DNA of 64,000 bases from Bordetella genomosp. 5. Its GTDB lineage: Bacteria; Pseudomonadota; Gammaproteobacteria; Burkholderiales; Burkholderiaceae_B. Below, one piece after another: positions 52,288 through 62,758 of this stretch. Numbering within the stretch: position 1 is the first letter of the stretch; each line of letters begins with the position of its first letter. The stretch covers positions 62,001 through 126,000 of the forward strand of contig NZ_NEVN01000004.1 of assembly GCF_002261475.1 (NCBI RefSeq), given 5' to 3'. Both the position numbers and the translations under genes were made by a program. The notes beneath the pieces are model-generated. The model was not told the origin of the DNA, searched no databases, and worked only from the letters and a program-made list of their open reading frames with translations.

Positions 52288-52859
52288 GCCGCCGGCGTCC
52301 TGTCCTGTCCGGCCGTCGCACTGCGACATTCGATCTGGACACCTCCGGCCTGGAGGGCCTCCTTGATGAACTTGGGGCAGAGGCGGAGGAGGCCATGCGG
52401 CCGGCCGCGCAGGCGGGGGCGCAGGTCCTCTACGAGGAAGTGCAACGGAACGTCGCTGGCATGCGGCGTGTCTCGGGAAACCTCGCCCGCGCCATCTACC
52501 AGGTCTACAGCAAAGAGAGTTCAACAGAGGGCCGGCAGGCCGTCTACCACGTCAGCTGGAATCACAGGAAGGCACCCCACGGCCATCTCCTCGAGTACGG
52601 CTGGATGCAGCGCTACGTGTATGCGCGCGACGAGCGCGGCCGCTTCTTCCCTCTGGTCCGCCCTGGAATGGACGGCACGAAGAAGCCCCGGCGCCGGGCG
52701 AGTCAGGCTGAGAAGGACGCGTACTACGTGCCGCTACCCACTCCCCGGCACATGCCGGGCAAAGCCTTCGTGCGGCGCGCGTCTGTCGCATATGGGCGCG
52801 CCATGGAGGCCGCCGAGAACGAATTGAAGCGCCGGATCCTGGCAAAGGCCAAAAAATGA
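52284..52859 (+). CDS. HK97 gp10-like tail component
   Basis: A 191-residue member of the HK97 gp10/tail completion family. LDTSGLEGLLDELGAEAEEAM is followed by RPAAQAGAQVLYEEVQRNV and, near the C-terminus, MPGKAFVRRASVAYGRAMEA. An insertion of about 50 residues in the middle (RYVYARDERGRFFP, KKPRRRASQAEKD) is larger than in HK97. It overlaps both neighbours by 4 bases. Confidence 0.82.
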   Translation: MSRRRPVLSGRRTATFDLDTSGLEGLLDELGAEAEEAMRPAAQAGAQVLYEEVQRNVAGMRRVSGNLARAIYQVYSKESSTEGRQAVYHVSWNHRKAPHGHLLEYGWMQRYVYARDERGRFFPLVRPGMDGTKKPRRRASQAEKDAYYVPLPTPRHMPGKAFVRRASVAYGRAMEAAENELKRRILAKAKK

Positions 52860-53212
52860 GTCTGGAATCTGACCTGCAGCAAGCGCTTGCCTCCGTCGTC
52901 GCCCGCGTCTTCCCTACGGTCGCACCTTACGAGACTGCGATGCCGTACGCCGTCTGGCAGCGCATGGGCGGAGATCCCGTGCAGTTCTTCGACGGCCGCC
53001 TTGCAGATAGGCGACACGCCGAGGTGCAAGTTGAGGTCTGGGCTGCCACTACCAAGGAAGCGAGCGAAGTGCTCGCCGAAATGGTGAGTGCGCTGCTCGC
53101 CGCGCCGGCGCTGACCGTGACAGTGCGCAGTGAGCCGCTCGACTCGTTCGACGATGCCGACGAGCGTCGCGGCGTCCTTCAGTCGTTATCCATTTGGGGC
53201 GATCGCTCCTAG
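52856..53212 (+). CDS. Tail terminator/completion protein (DUF3168)
   Basis: A 118-residue protein: SLESDLQQALASVVARVFPT, YAVWQRMGGDPVQFFDGRLAD and the C-terminal DERRGVLQSLSIW match DUF3168/gp17-type tail completion proteins. It ends just before a pair of terminators. Confidence 0.82.
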   Translation: MSLESDLQQALASVVARVFPTVAPYETAMPYAVWQRMGGDPVQFFDGRLADRRHAEVQVEVWAATTKEASEVLAEMVSALLAAPALTVTVRSEPLDSFDDADERRGVLQSLSIWGDRS

Positions 53213-53231
53213 ACATTTTCACCCGCTTTCA

Positions 53232-53284
53232 AGGGCCGCCTTCGGGCGGCCCTCTTTCGTTGCCGCCCTCGGGCGGCTTTTTTT
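53232..53284 (+). terminator. Tandem terminators before the tail-tube gene
   Basis: Hairpin 1: AGGGCCGCC-TTCG-GGCGGCCCT (53232-53253). Hairpin 2: GCCGCCC-TC-GGGCGGC (53262-53277), then seven T residues. They probably modulate head versus tail expression. Confidence 0.85.
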
Positions 53285-53319
53285 CGCCCGTCCAGGGCAA
53301 CACCTGTTGAGAGGCCCAC

Positions 53320-53967
53320 ATGGCTATTCGATTGCCGGACGGTGCGACCGTCTTCATTGCCACCGGATACAGCGCTGCGAAGACGCTCTCCGAAATTACC
53401 AACGCTAACCCCGGCGTCGCCACTTCGGCCGCCCACGGCCTGACCACGGGCGACTACCTCGAGCTCAAGAGCGGCTGGCAGAAGATCAGCGAGCGCGTCT
53501 GGCGGGCCGGAACCACCACCGCTAACGCGATTCCGCTGTTGGGTGCGGACACGTCCGACACTGGACGCTTTCCGGCGGGCTCCTCCGGCGGCACTTTGCG
53601 CGCGATTACCGCATGGACTCAGATCACGCAGATCCTCGACGTCCAGACCCAAGGCGGAGACCAGCAGTTCTGGACCGGTTCGTTCCTCGAGGACGATTTC
53701 GACCGCCAGTTGCCGACTACTACGAGCCCCCAGTCCATCACGCTCGGTATCGGCGATGACCCGACCCTCGCCGGCTATCAGGCCCTGAAGATCGCTGGCG
53801 AACGCCGAGACAACCGGGCGCTGATGTTCCGCCTGGCGGATGGTTCGGTGATTCTCTACAACGGCATCGTGTCGTTTAACGAGACCCCGACGCTTACCAA
53901 GGGCCAAGTGATGCAGGTCACCGCCACTTTCTCCCTGCAAGGCCGCCCGGTCCGCTACTCGGCCTGA
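53320..53967 (+). CDS. Major tail (tube) protein
   Basis: A 215-residue phage tail tube protein (lambda gpV/TTP_3 type). IRLPDGATVFIATGYSAAKT is near the start. A short Ig-like or loop region follows, then QFWTGSFLEDDFDRQLPTT and, C-terminally, YNGIVSFNETPTLTKGQVMQVTATFSLQG. ATG at 53320 after two terminators. Confidence 0.88.
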   Translation: MAIRLPDGATVFIATGYSAAKTLSEITNANPGVATSAAHGLTTGDYLELKSGWQKISERVWRAGTTTANAIPLLGADTSDTGRFPAGSSGGTLRAITAWTQITQILDVQTQGGDQQFWTGSFLEDDFDRQLPTTTSPQSITLGIGDDPTLAGYQALKIAGERRDNRALMFRLADGSVILYNGIVSFNETPTLTKGQVMQVTATFSLQGRPVRYSA

Positions 53968-54041
53968 GCCTTCTCGCAACCCTATGGTCCGCGCGCTCGC
54001 CATGGGTGGGCGCGCGTTCGTACACACCCGGATCAAATCAA

Positions 54042-54422
54042 ATGGCCAAAATCGTCCTGGGCAAACGCCCGAAGTCGTTCACCCGCAAAGTCACCTTCCC
54101 GATGCTCGATGGAACTGAAGGCGTCATCAACTGCGTGTTCAAGTACCGCACGAAAACCGAGTTCGGCGAGCTGCTCGACAAGCTGGGTGCCAATGTCGGC
54201 GCCGCAGTGGACACCGAGAAGCCGTTCTCGCTGTCCGACTTTTACGGCGGCGTGAACAAGAAGAATGCGGAACACCTCCTCCAGATCCTGGAGGGCTGGG
54301 ACGTCGAGGCTGACCTGACGTCGGAATCGGTGGAGCAACTGGCCGACGAGCTGCCCGCCGCAGGGGCCGCGATCGCCCATGCCTACCAGCTCGGAATTGT
54401 CGAGGGGCGCCTGGGAAACTGA
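54042..54422 (+). CDS. Tail assembly chaperone, short form (gpG-like)
   Basis: A 126-residue protein: KIVLGKRPKSFTRKVTFPML, VFKYRTKTEFGELLDKLGANV and EHLLQILEGWDVEADLT. It precedes the tape measure as in lambda G. The last codons read CTG GGA AAC TGA, containing the slippery heptamer G-GGA-AAC at 54413-54419. The ATG at 54042 was chosen from family start MAKI. Confidence 0.88.
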   Translation: MAKIVLGKRPKSFTRKVTFPMLDGTEGVINCVFKYRTKTEFGELLDKLGANVGAAVDTEKPFSLSDFYGGVNKKNAEHLLQILEGWDVEADLTSESVEQLADELPAAGAAIAHAYQLGIVEGRLGN

Positions 54423-54778
54423 GGGCAGCGGCTCGGGCCTTGTACGAGACGCCAACCTCCGCAGAGGAAATGGCAGCGTGGGGCTTCAAACCCTCCGACT
54501 ACGCCCATGAGGAGACCGAGGTCTGGCCGGAGAACGAATCGGCGTTTGACCTCTTTCGATCCCTCGGAAGCCAATGGCGCATAGGGGCCTGCGGCCCCAC
54601 GGGTCTTGATCACAACGTGCTGCTGCTCAGGCTCGACCGCATGCTGATCGAGGGCGACGTGCGCGAGCAGATCGACGCGGACGTTCGGGTCATGGAGGCC
54701 GAGGCGCTTCAAGTCATGAATGAAGAGCGCGAGCAGCGCGAGAAAGCGGCAGCTGCGGCGGCTGCGTCGAAACGATAG
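54042..54778 (+). CDS. Tail assembly chaperone, -1 frameshift fusion (gpG-T-like)
   Basis: Predicted 245-residue product. Frame 0 runs from 54042 through AAC at 54417-54419, then a -1 slip on GGGAAAC continues at CTG (54419) to the stop at 54778. The second part (LRAAARALYETPTSAEEMAAWGF, GACGPTGLDHNVLLLRLDRM) is the DUF1799-type gpT-like domain. It has no ATG of its own and only a weak TTG at 54440. In lambda the same arrangement yields G and GT at a set ratio; both are needed to load the tape measure. Confidence 0.8.
54413..54419 (+). promoter_or_regulatory. Programmed -1 frameshift heptamer GGGAAAC
   Basis: G GGA AAC in the zero frame fits the X XXY YYZ rule and lies directly before the TGA at 54420. 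The -1 frame is open upstream and downstream. Lambda uses GGGAAAG at the same place. Confidence 0.85.
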
Positions 54779-54813
54779 GGCGCTCCGCCCCGCAATCACC
54801 TGGATTTACCCAA

Positions 54814-57800
54814 ATGGCAACTGAAGATCGCAAGGCGCAGCTAAGCTTCGCGGTGGATGGCTCGCAGGTGAAACCTGGGCTCGAGCAGATCAAGCAGGAC
54901 GTCCGTAACGCCGCGAAGGACATCGCGGCGGCCGGAGAGGCGGCCGGCAAGGGCATCCAGAAGATTGGCGAGGGTGCAGACCCGGCAGCGAAGGAGGTCG
55001 ATCGTTCGACGCGGTCGATCATCAACTCGATCCAGCGCACCACGGCGGTCGCGGAAGCGGGCGCCACTGGCACGCGCAAGTACTTCGAGGCGATGGCGTC
55101 CCAGCGTGGCGTCTCTCTGCAGGCGATCGAGCCGAGCCTGCGTGCTCTCGACGCGGTCAAGGCCAAGCAAGACCTGGCGGCGGCGGCCGCGCGTTCGGCG
55201 GCGCCCGCCTTCGAAGACCTGGGCATGTCGAGTAAGGCCCTGGCCGCGGCCACGCGAGGTCTACCTGCCCAATTCACCGACATCGTCGTGTCGCTTCAGG
55301 GCGGCCAGCGTCCGATGACCGTGTTGATGCAGCAAGGCGGCCAGCTCAAGGACATGTTCGGCGGCATCGGACCGGCCGCGCGTGCCATGGGCGGGTACGT
55401 GTCGGGCCTGATCAATCCGTTCACGCTCGCCGCAGCGGCAATCGGCACGCTGTACGTGGCATACAGCCAGGGCGCAAGCGAATCCCAAAAGTTCGCACGA
55501 ACTTTGATCGAAACGGGCAATCAGGCCGGGGTGACCACTGGTCAGCTCACCTCGATGTCGCGCTCGGTCGCTGGGATCGCCGGAACGCAGGGCCGCGCGT
55601 CGGCGGTTCTCGAGCAGTTCGCGCGTACGACGAAAGTGGGGGCCGATAACTTTGTTCAGCTGTCTGCTGCGGCAGTGCAGTGGGAGAAAGCGACGGGGGC
55701 CGCGGCTGAGGATACGGTCAAGGCTTTCGAGGAGATCGGGAAAGCGCCGGTTGAAGCCACGCTCAAGCTGAATCAGGGAATGAATTTCCTGACTGAGAGC
55801 GTTTACGCCCAGATCGTCGCGTTGGATCGTCAAGGGAAGGCGGCGGAGGCGGGTGCGCTTGCGCAGCGCACCTACGCCGAGGCGCTGATGACCCGATCGC
55901 CCCAGATCGTTCAAAACCTGGGCTACCTGGAGCGGGCCTGGCTGGGCGTTAAGTCTGCTGCGACTGGCACCTGGGACGCCATGCTGAACATCGGGCGTCA
56001 AGACACGCTCGATGACGTGATTGCAAAGAAGGAGCGCGATGTTCGAGCCAGGGCGGAGAACATGCGCTTGGCTCTGGGCCAAGGGCCCGACGTGAAGATC
56101 TCGCGGAAGGAGCAAGCAGCCTACGACGCATCTCTCCAAGAGCTTGCGGCTTTGCAGGCCAAGGCAGCTGCCGGTGTCGCCGAGGTGCAGGCGGACAAGG
56201 ACCGTAAGGCGGCGCTGGATCTCGCTGAGAAGCAGACGGCGTACATGTCCGACATGACGTATGCCTCGAAGACGTCTCAACGCGCGAAGGAAACGGAAGA
56301 GGAGAAGAAGAAGTTCGCCGGTTTGATCAAGAACCTGCGGGAAGGCACATCCGAGTACGAAAAGCTCTACGCGAAGCATAAAGAGAACCTCAAGGGCATC
56401 GACGACAAGTTCAAAGAGAAGGCGGCGACCGGTGGTGTAACCGGCGGATCTTTGAACGAGCTGGCCCAGCTGGCGGCGAAGACGCGGGCCGAGCGTGAGC
56501 GCACTGACGCGCTTGCGCAGACTGTCTACCAGACCACGCAACTCAATGAGGGTGAGCGCCAAGCGCTCACCTACGCGGAGAAGCTCAAGACAGCAACAGA
56601 CGCGAAGACAAAAGCCTCGCTGCAGTCGGCCAAAGCGGCAGCTGAAGAGCTGGGCGTGCTCATTCGCGCCAATGACCTGCAAGAAGAGTTCCTCAAGACG
56701 CGCGAGAAGGAGTATCAGGATCGCCAGCGCGAGATTGCCGGGATCAACGACAAGGCAATCGCGGTTGAGGATGAGGTGGCCATGTACGGCCTGGGAAAGG
56801 CCGCTGTCGAAGCGATGGAACTCGCGCGCTTGCAGGAACAGCGCGCGGTCCTCGCAGGCTTCGAAGGGTCGGAGCGGCTGGTCGAGCAGATCGACAGAGA
56901 GATCGAGGCGCGTAAGCGGCTTCAGGCCACTTTGGCGGAAAAGGGCATCCTGGACGCGCAGAAGAAGGCCGTCGAGGAGGCGACGCGCGAATGGCGTCGC
57001 GCCAGCGACCAGATCGAGCAGTCGTTGACCGACGCGCTGTTGCGAGGGTTCGAGTCGGGCAAGTCGTTCGCGGAGAACTTCCGCGACACGCTAAAAACAT
57101 GTTTGCGACGCTGGTGCTGCGCCCGCTGATCCAGCCGATTGTTCAGGGGGCGGCGTCTGCATTCGTGGGTGCCCCGGCGGCCCAAGGCTCGGGAGGTGGA
57201 CTACTGAGCAGCCTCGGTAGCCAGTTGGGCTCGAAGGGCCTGACGTCCGAGCTCTCAAGCGCTGGTTCGTACGTCTACAACCTGTTCAGCGGACCGGTAA
57301 CCTCGGTTGGTAATGGCGTGACCATTGGAGGGGCTGGCAACGCATTCGGATCGCTGGACCTGTTCACCAACTCCGTGGGGACGTCCGCCGCGCAGCCCGG
57401 TGCCATGGGCGCCGTGTCCAGCAATGGCATCTCGGGGCTCGCCGCCGCGGGGTATGGCATTGCCGGCAGCTATCTTGGCGGTGCCCTCTTCGGCAACAAG
57501 GGCCAGTCCAGCACGGGCGGGGGCCTAGGCGCGGCGGCCGGCGCGACGTATGGCGCGACGTATGGCGCCTACGGCGGCCCCATCGGTGCAGCTCTCGGCG
57601 CGGTAGCCGGTGCCGCTCTTGGGTCGATCATCGGCAGTGCTGAGTCGCGCAAGGGCGGCTTCTACATGTGGGACGCTGGGTCCCAGACGCCAGCTCGTCA
57701 AGGGTGGAAGGATGGAGACCCGGGCGCCGAGGTCGACAAATACGTCGGCGACATCATCAACGGCGCGGTGAAGTCGATTAACAGCGCTTTCGAAGGCGTC

Positions 57801-59621
57801 GGGTCGAGCGCGCAGCTGACGTTCTTCTCGGCGCGTGCGGAGACGTCGGAGAAGGGGCGAGGCGGCACGTCGTCGGGCGGAAGCCTCACGGGCGTGTCCG
57901 GCGCCGACCGCGATTTTGGCACCCAGAAGAAGGGGCAGGGATTCGGCGAGCGCTCCGGCGACATGGAAGAGATGCTGGCGTGGCTGACCACCGACGTTTA
58001 TCAGACCATCATCCAGGCCTGGCAGGCGGGCGCAGACGAGTTTCCCGACATCATCCGCAATATGGTTGCCGGCGTCGATGCTGACGCGCTGTCGTCTGAG
58101 CAGGCGCAGGCGCTGGTGGCGCAGGTCCAGCAGACGATTGCGGGCGTCAACCAGCTGCGCGAGGGGCTGAATGGCCTGCCGTTCAAGAACCTGCGTGACC
58201 TGTCCTTCGATGCGACCGCGGCCCTGGTCGAGCTGACTTCGGCGGTTGGCGGGTTGGAAGGCCTGGCCGCGCTTCAGCAGTCGTACTTCGAAAACTTCTA
58301 CTCGGAGGAGGAAAAGCGCGCGCAGGCCATGTCGAACATGGAAGTTGCGCTCGGTGCTGTGGGTCTTGCCGTACCGAAGACCATCGAGGCGTATCGCCAG
58401 CTGGTCGATGCGCAGGACATGACCACTGATTCGGGACGCAAGGCCTACTTGGCACTGCTTCAGACGAGCGATGCGTTTGCGACCTACACGCGAGCTTTGG
58501 AGGAGCAGGCCCAGGCCTCTCGGCAGAGCGCAATGGGGTTGTATGACTCGTTGCTCGGCAATGTGAGAGCCGCGTACGACCGCGAGTCGGCCCTGCTGCA
58601 AGACCGGATCAACAAGGCCGAATCCTACTTCCGCTCGCTGGGCACCTATCTGGATTCGCTGTCGCTCGGCAACCTTTCACCGCTGGACAACGGCCAAAAG
58701 CTGGCGTTGGCGCGAAAGCAATACGAGGACACGCTCGCGAAAGCGCGCGCCGGTGACACCGACGCTCAAGGGCAACTGACATCGGCTGCCCAGGAGTTCT
58801 TGGAAGCCTCCCGTAACTGGAATGCCTCGTCTGGTGACTACGCGGCCGATTTCGCGAAGGTGCAGGCTGACTTGGTGACGGCTCGTGCGGCGGCGAGTAG
58901 CCAGCTGACGCTCGCCAAGCAACAGCTGACCGCCCTGCAGCGCCAGGCCGATGGGATCCTGAGCCTGGACGAAACCATGATGACCTTGGCGGACGCTGTT
59001 CTGGCGTACCTGAAGGCGTTTGGCGACGGGCGGAACTACATGACGCTCAACCCGGACGTGCTCGCCGCGTTCAAGGCGGACTCGGGCGGCATGAGCATGG
59101 CCGAGTTCGCGCGGTTCCACTTCGAGAACTACGGCTTCGCCGAACAGCGTGCCGGCGCGCCGGTGGCGCAGGCCAGCGACGCTCAGCGTTATCTGAACAG
59201 CAACCCGGACGTCTATCAGGCCTACCTTCGCGAGAAGGAGGCCGGATACGCGGGGTCGGCAGCCGATTTCGCGCGCATGCACTTCGAGAAGTACGGCCGC
59301 AAGGAAGGGCGCTCCTTCGCGATCGGGACGAACTTCGTGCCGTATGACATGACGGCTCAGATCCACCAGGGGGAGCGAATCATCCCTGCGGCGGATAACC
59401 GGGCCCTCATGGCCGCGCTACGTTCGAGCGCGGACGATCGTGGGGAAATCGAGTCACTGCGCCGCCAGCTTGAAGATGTGACGCGTCAGCTGGCCGAGGT
59501 GGTGAGGATGCAGGGCGCACAAATCGCCCAGCAGGCCGCCATCGCTGATCAGGACGAGCGACTCATGTCCGAGCAGACCGAAGAGATCCGGCGCGGCAAG
59601 TCGCGGCTGTTGCCGGCATAG
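54814..59621 (+). pseudogene. Tail tape-measure protein, split by a -1 shift at 57093-57097
   Basis: The joined product would be about 1,602 residues: 54814-57096, then from 57096 to 59621. The N-terminal part matches the lambda-type TMP domain (GLPAQFTDIVVSLQGGQRPM, VLMQQGGQLKDMFGGIGPAA, GTQGRASAVLEQFARTTKVG) and hydrophobic helices. Long coiled coils follow, and the C-terminal part has Gly-rich stretches and two NPDV...HFxxYG repeats. Normal reading gives RDTLKTCLRR and a stop at 57129. Slipping back one base on CTAAAAAC restores RDTLKNMFATLVLRPL. Whether this is a mutation, a sequencing error or real slippage cannot be told here. Confidence 0.8.
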
Positions 59622-59632
59622 GAGGACGCCGT

Positions 59633-61105
59633 ATGGCAGTTGCGATTGAAGTTGAGGCGCTGCACCTTGCCAGTGGCGAGGTGCGGACCCTCTATCTTGC
59701 GACGGAGGGGCACACGACTCGGCCGGACGACACGCCGGCCAACGTGTATTTCGAGCCGCGCATCAAACGGGTGCCGGGGCTTGGCCGCGTGATCTTCGAG
59801 GGGGCGGCCGTGTACGGCGCCAGCCGTGCCAGCACGGGCAGTGTGGAGCTGGCCAACACGGACGGTGCGCTGGACGACCTGGTGACGGCATACGCCTTCG
59901 ACGGTCGCCGCTTCACTGTGCGCTCGGGCGAGTGGACGGCGCGGTATGCCGACTGGGTCGTCATCATGTCGGGCACGTTGGGCGGCGTGACGGTGAGCCG
60001 ATCGGTGCTGCAGCTGCAGATCAAGGACCGCCTGGCGGATCTCGATAAATGGGACCGCCCGACCTATGCGGGCACGAATGTGGCGCCCAACGGGCTGGAA
60101 GGCACCGCGGACGATTTGAAAGGCCAAGTGAAGCCACGCGTATACGGCCGCGTCGCCAATGTGCAGGGCAAGCTCGTGAACGCGTCGAAGCGCATCTACC
60201 AGGTGAGCGATCAGGCGTGCGTGGTCAGCGCGGTTTATGACGAGGGCGTATCGCTCACCCGTGGCGCGGACTATGCGAGCGCGACTGACTTGGAGGCGAC
60301 GCCGCCGGCAGCCGGCCAGTTCCGCACTTATCAGGGGTACTTCCGTTTGGCGAGCGCGCCGGCGGGCGTTGTGACGGCAGATGCGGCGACGGCTGAGGTG
60401 CGGCCGACGCAGCTGCTGCGCCAGATCGCGCAGGACGGCGGGCTGGCACCGGCCGACATCTCGTCGGACGTGCTGATGAACGCGGCGCCAGTCGGTGTGT
60501 ATGCCGACTCGGAAGCCGCGCCTCGGGCGCTGATGGACGCGGTGGCCGCATCGGTGGGCGCCTGGTACGCCTTCGATCGCTTCGGCGTGCTGCGCATGGG
60601 CATCCTCACGGCGCCCAGCGGCACGCCGGCGGCAACGTGGGACCGGTCGGCGCTCGTCTCGTGCGAGATCAGAACGTCGCTCACTCCGGCCTGGCGGGTC
60701 TCGCTGCGGTGGGGCCGCAACTACACCGTACAGACGCGGCTCGCCACCTCGGTGCAGGCCACACCAGCGCGTGTCAGCTGGTTGGCCGAGGAGTACCGAA
60801 CGGCCGAGGTGAAGGACGAGGCCATTCGCACGCCCTGGCCGAGCGCAGACGAGCTGACGCTGGACACCCAGCTGCACGCCCAGGCCGACGCCGAGGCCGA
60901 AGCCGCGCGCATGTTCGCGCTGCATTCGGTGCGGCGTCACCTGGTAGCGGTGCAGGTGCCCGTGTCCCAGCTGGGCGACGTGGACCTGTCCGACGTGGTG
61001 GCGCTGGAGTATGGCCGATACGGCCTGAACGGCAAGGCCATGGTCGTGACCGGAATCGATGCGGGCTACTCGAGCGGGGTAGCCGAACTGACCCTGTGGG
61101 GATGA
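59633..61105 (+). CDS. Phage tail-tip protein
   Basis: A 490-residue protein found after the tape measure, with GGAGG before the ATG at 59633. It has beta-rich segments (EVEALHLASGEVRTLYLATEG, YFEPRIKRVPGLGRVIFEGA, LQLQIKDRLADLDKWDRP) and a C-terminal VDLSDVVALEYGRYGLNGKA. Position and layout suggest a distal-tail or baseplate-hub protein of the kind seen in Burkholderia/Bordetella siphophages. The precise family is not recognised. Confidence 0.7.
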   Translation: MAVAIEVEALHLASGEVRTLYLATEGHTTRPDDTPANVYFEPRIKRVPGLGRVIFEGAAVYGASRASTGSVELANTDGALDDLVTAYAFDGRRFTVRSGEWTARYADWVVIMSGTLGGVTVSRSVLQLQIKDRLADLDKWDRPTYAGTNVAPNGLEGTADDLKGQVKPRVYGRVANVQGKLVNASKRIYQVSDQACVVSAVYDEGVSLTRGADYASATDLEATPPAAGQFRTYQGYFRLASAPAGVVTADAATAEVRPTQLLRQIAQDGGLAPADISSDVLMNAAPVGVYADSEAAPRALMDAVAASVGAWYAFDRFGVLRMGILTAPSGTPAATWDRSALVSCEIRTSLTPAWRVSLRWGRNYTVQTRLATSVQATPARVSWLAEEYRTAEVKDEAIRTPWPSADELTLDTQLHAQADAEAEAARMFALHSVRRHLVAVQVPVSQLGDVDLSDVVALEYGRYGLNGKAMVVTGIDAGYSSGVAELTLWG

Positions 61106-61106
61106 C

Positions 61107-61964
61107 GTGGGCAATGTGACTTTTATCTACCCCTGCTACAGCGACAGGGGCACGGTCAGCACGGCCGGAGCGGCCTGGCGCACGCCGTTGGCGGCCATGC
61201 AGGATCCGCGACTGTCGCGCGTGGCACGCTCAGCGACCGTGGCGCCGGCGGATACCGCATTCGACGTCGACCTCGGCGAAGCCCAGGCGGTCGCGGGCGT
61301 CGCGCTCGTGCGGCATAACCTGTCGCTGGGCGCGCGCTGGCGCGTGCGGATCTCGGGCGTGCCTGACTTCGCCACCTCGTTTTACGACAGTGGCTGGCGG
61401 CCGGCCTGGAATCGGGTGTACCCGTGGGGCAATGTCCCCTGGGGCTCGCCCAACTGGTGGGACGGCATGCTCAGCGAGCGCTACCGCCGCGGCTACCCGT
61501 CGCTGTCTGTGATGCTGCAGGCGGGCTCGACGTTCGGCCGATACCTGCGCATCGAAATCGACGATCACACGAACCAGGACGGCTACATCGAGATCGGGCG
61601 GCTGTACGTGGGCGACCGCTGGCAACCGAAGTTCAACGCGAGCTACGGCGCGAGCCTCCAGTGGGGCACCGAGTCGAGCTCGGACCGCGCGGTGGACGGC
61701 ACCGAGTATTTCGACCGGCGCGAGGGCCTGCGCTCGGTGACCTTCGAACTGGCCCGCGTCACGCGCGAGGAGGCGATGACCCGCGTGCTGGAGATGCACC
61801 GCGTGCTGGGCGTCGATCAGCAGCTGCTCTTCTTCCTCAATCCCGATGACTCGGAGAATCTTTTGCGCACCTCTTTCCTCGGGCGTCTGAGCAAGCTCAA
61901 CCCGATCACATACCCCCATTTCGGTGCGAACTCCACCGGCTACGAGATCAAGGAAGCGCGATGA
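61107..61964 (+). CDS. Phage tail protein
   Basis: A 285-residue protein starting with GTG at 61107; the ATG 6 bases upstream in the same frame stops at once. The central part (YLRIEIDDHTNQDGYIEIGR) looks like a galactose-binding/discoidin-like beta sandwich, which would suit a tail-tip carbohydrate-binding role (inference). It overlaps the next gene by 4 bases. Confidence 0.6.
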   Translation: MGNVTFIYPCYSDRGTVSTAGAAWRTPLAAMQDPRLSRVARSATVAPADTAFDVDLGEAQAVAGVALVRHNLSLGARWRVRISGVPDFATSFYDSGWRPAWNRVYPWGNVPWGSPNWWDGMLSERYRRGYPSLSVMLQAGSTFGRYLRIEIDDHTNQDGYIEIGRLYVGDRWQPKFNASYGASLQWGTESSSDRAVDGTEYFDRREGLRSVTFELARVTREEAMTRVLEMHRVLGVDQQLLFFLNPDDSENLLRTSFLGRLSKLNPITYPHFGANSTGYEIKEAR

Positions 61965-62758
61965 CGCAAGCCACTGTCAACGGCAATACCTACAGCGACG
62001 ATGGGACGTCCGAGCGCGACATGCGCGGCTACGGGTACACCACCTGGTTCTTCCCGCTCATCAACGACTTCCTCGAAGAGGTGGTGGCGACGCTCGCGCA
62101 GATGCAGGCAGACGTCGAGTCGGCCGACGAGGCGAAGGCCGCCGCCGGCACCGCACGCGACGAGGCGCAGACGGCGCGCTCGGCGGCACAGAGTGCTCGC
62201 AACCAGGCCGGCGTGCATGCGGGGAACGCGAACGATGCAGCGTCCTCCGCGGCTGGCGCGGCTAACACCGCGAACAACGCGGCGACGGCGGCCGTGAATG
62301 CCGCAACCGCCGCAGGCCAACAGGCAACGCGGGCCGAGCTGGCGGCCGAGGCGGCGGAGGAGGCCGTCGTGGGCGCGCTCATTAATGACCAGGAGGCACT
62401 CAAGGACAAGACCTACTCATCCATTGAACTGGAAAAGCGCTTTGCCGAGTTCGCCCAGCTGAAGCGCCAGGGCTTCACGCCCATCAGCGGCGTGGGTCCG
62501 CATCAGCTGGAGCGGGGCAAGAGCTACGCCGTGTTCTCCCTCCCCGGAGCGGTCTCGGTCATGGTTTGCCCGACGGCGCCGGCTGACGGGGACCGGTTCT
62601 GGCTGACCGATATGACGGGCAGCTGGTCGGACAGCCCGCCCCAACTCCAGCGCAATGGGCAACTCATCATGGGCCTGGCCGAAAACATGGGCCTTGATTT
62701 CAAAAACGCCTCTCTTGAGGTTTCGTTCAATGTCACTCGTGGATGGGTCGCACGATGA
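61961..62758 (+). CDS. Putative tail fibre/stalk protein with coiled coil
   Basis: A 265-residue protein. The short N-terminal part (TTWFFPLINDFLEEVVATLA) leads into a long Ala-rich heptad region of about 100 residues (DEAKAAAGTARDEAQTARSA), predicted trimeric coiled coil. A beta-rich C-terminal domain follows (YAVFSLPGAVSVMVCPTAPA). Typical of a tail fibre shaft. It overlaps the next gene. Confidence 0.65.
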   Translation: MTQATVNGNTYSDDGTSERDMRGYGYTTWFFPLINDFLEEVVATLAQMQADVESADEAKAAAGTARDEAQTARSAAQSARNQAGVHAGNANDAASSAAGAANTANNAATAAVNAATAAGQQATRAELAAEAAEEAVVGALINDQEALKDKTYSSIELEKRFAEFAQLKRQGFTPISGVGPHQLERGKSYAVFSLPGAVSVMVCPTAPADGDRFWLTDMTGSWSDSPPQLQRNGQLIMGLAENMGLDFKNASLEVSFNVTRGWVAR

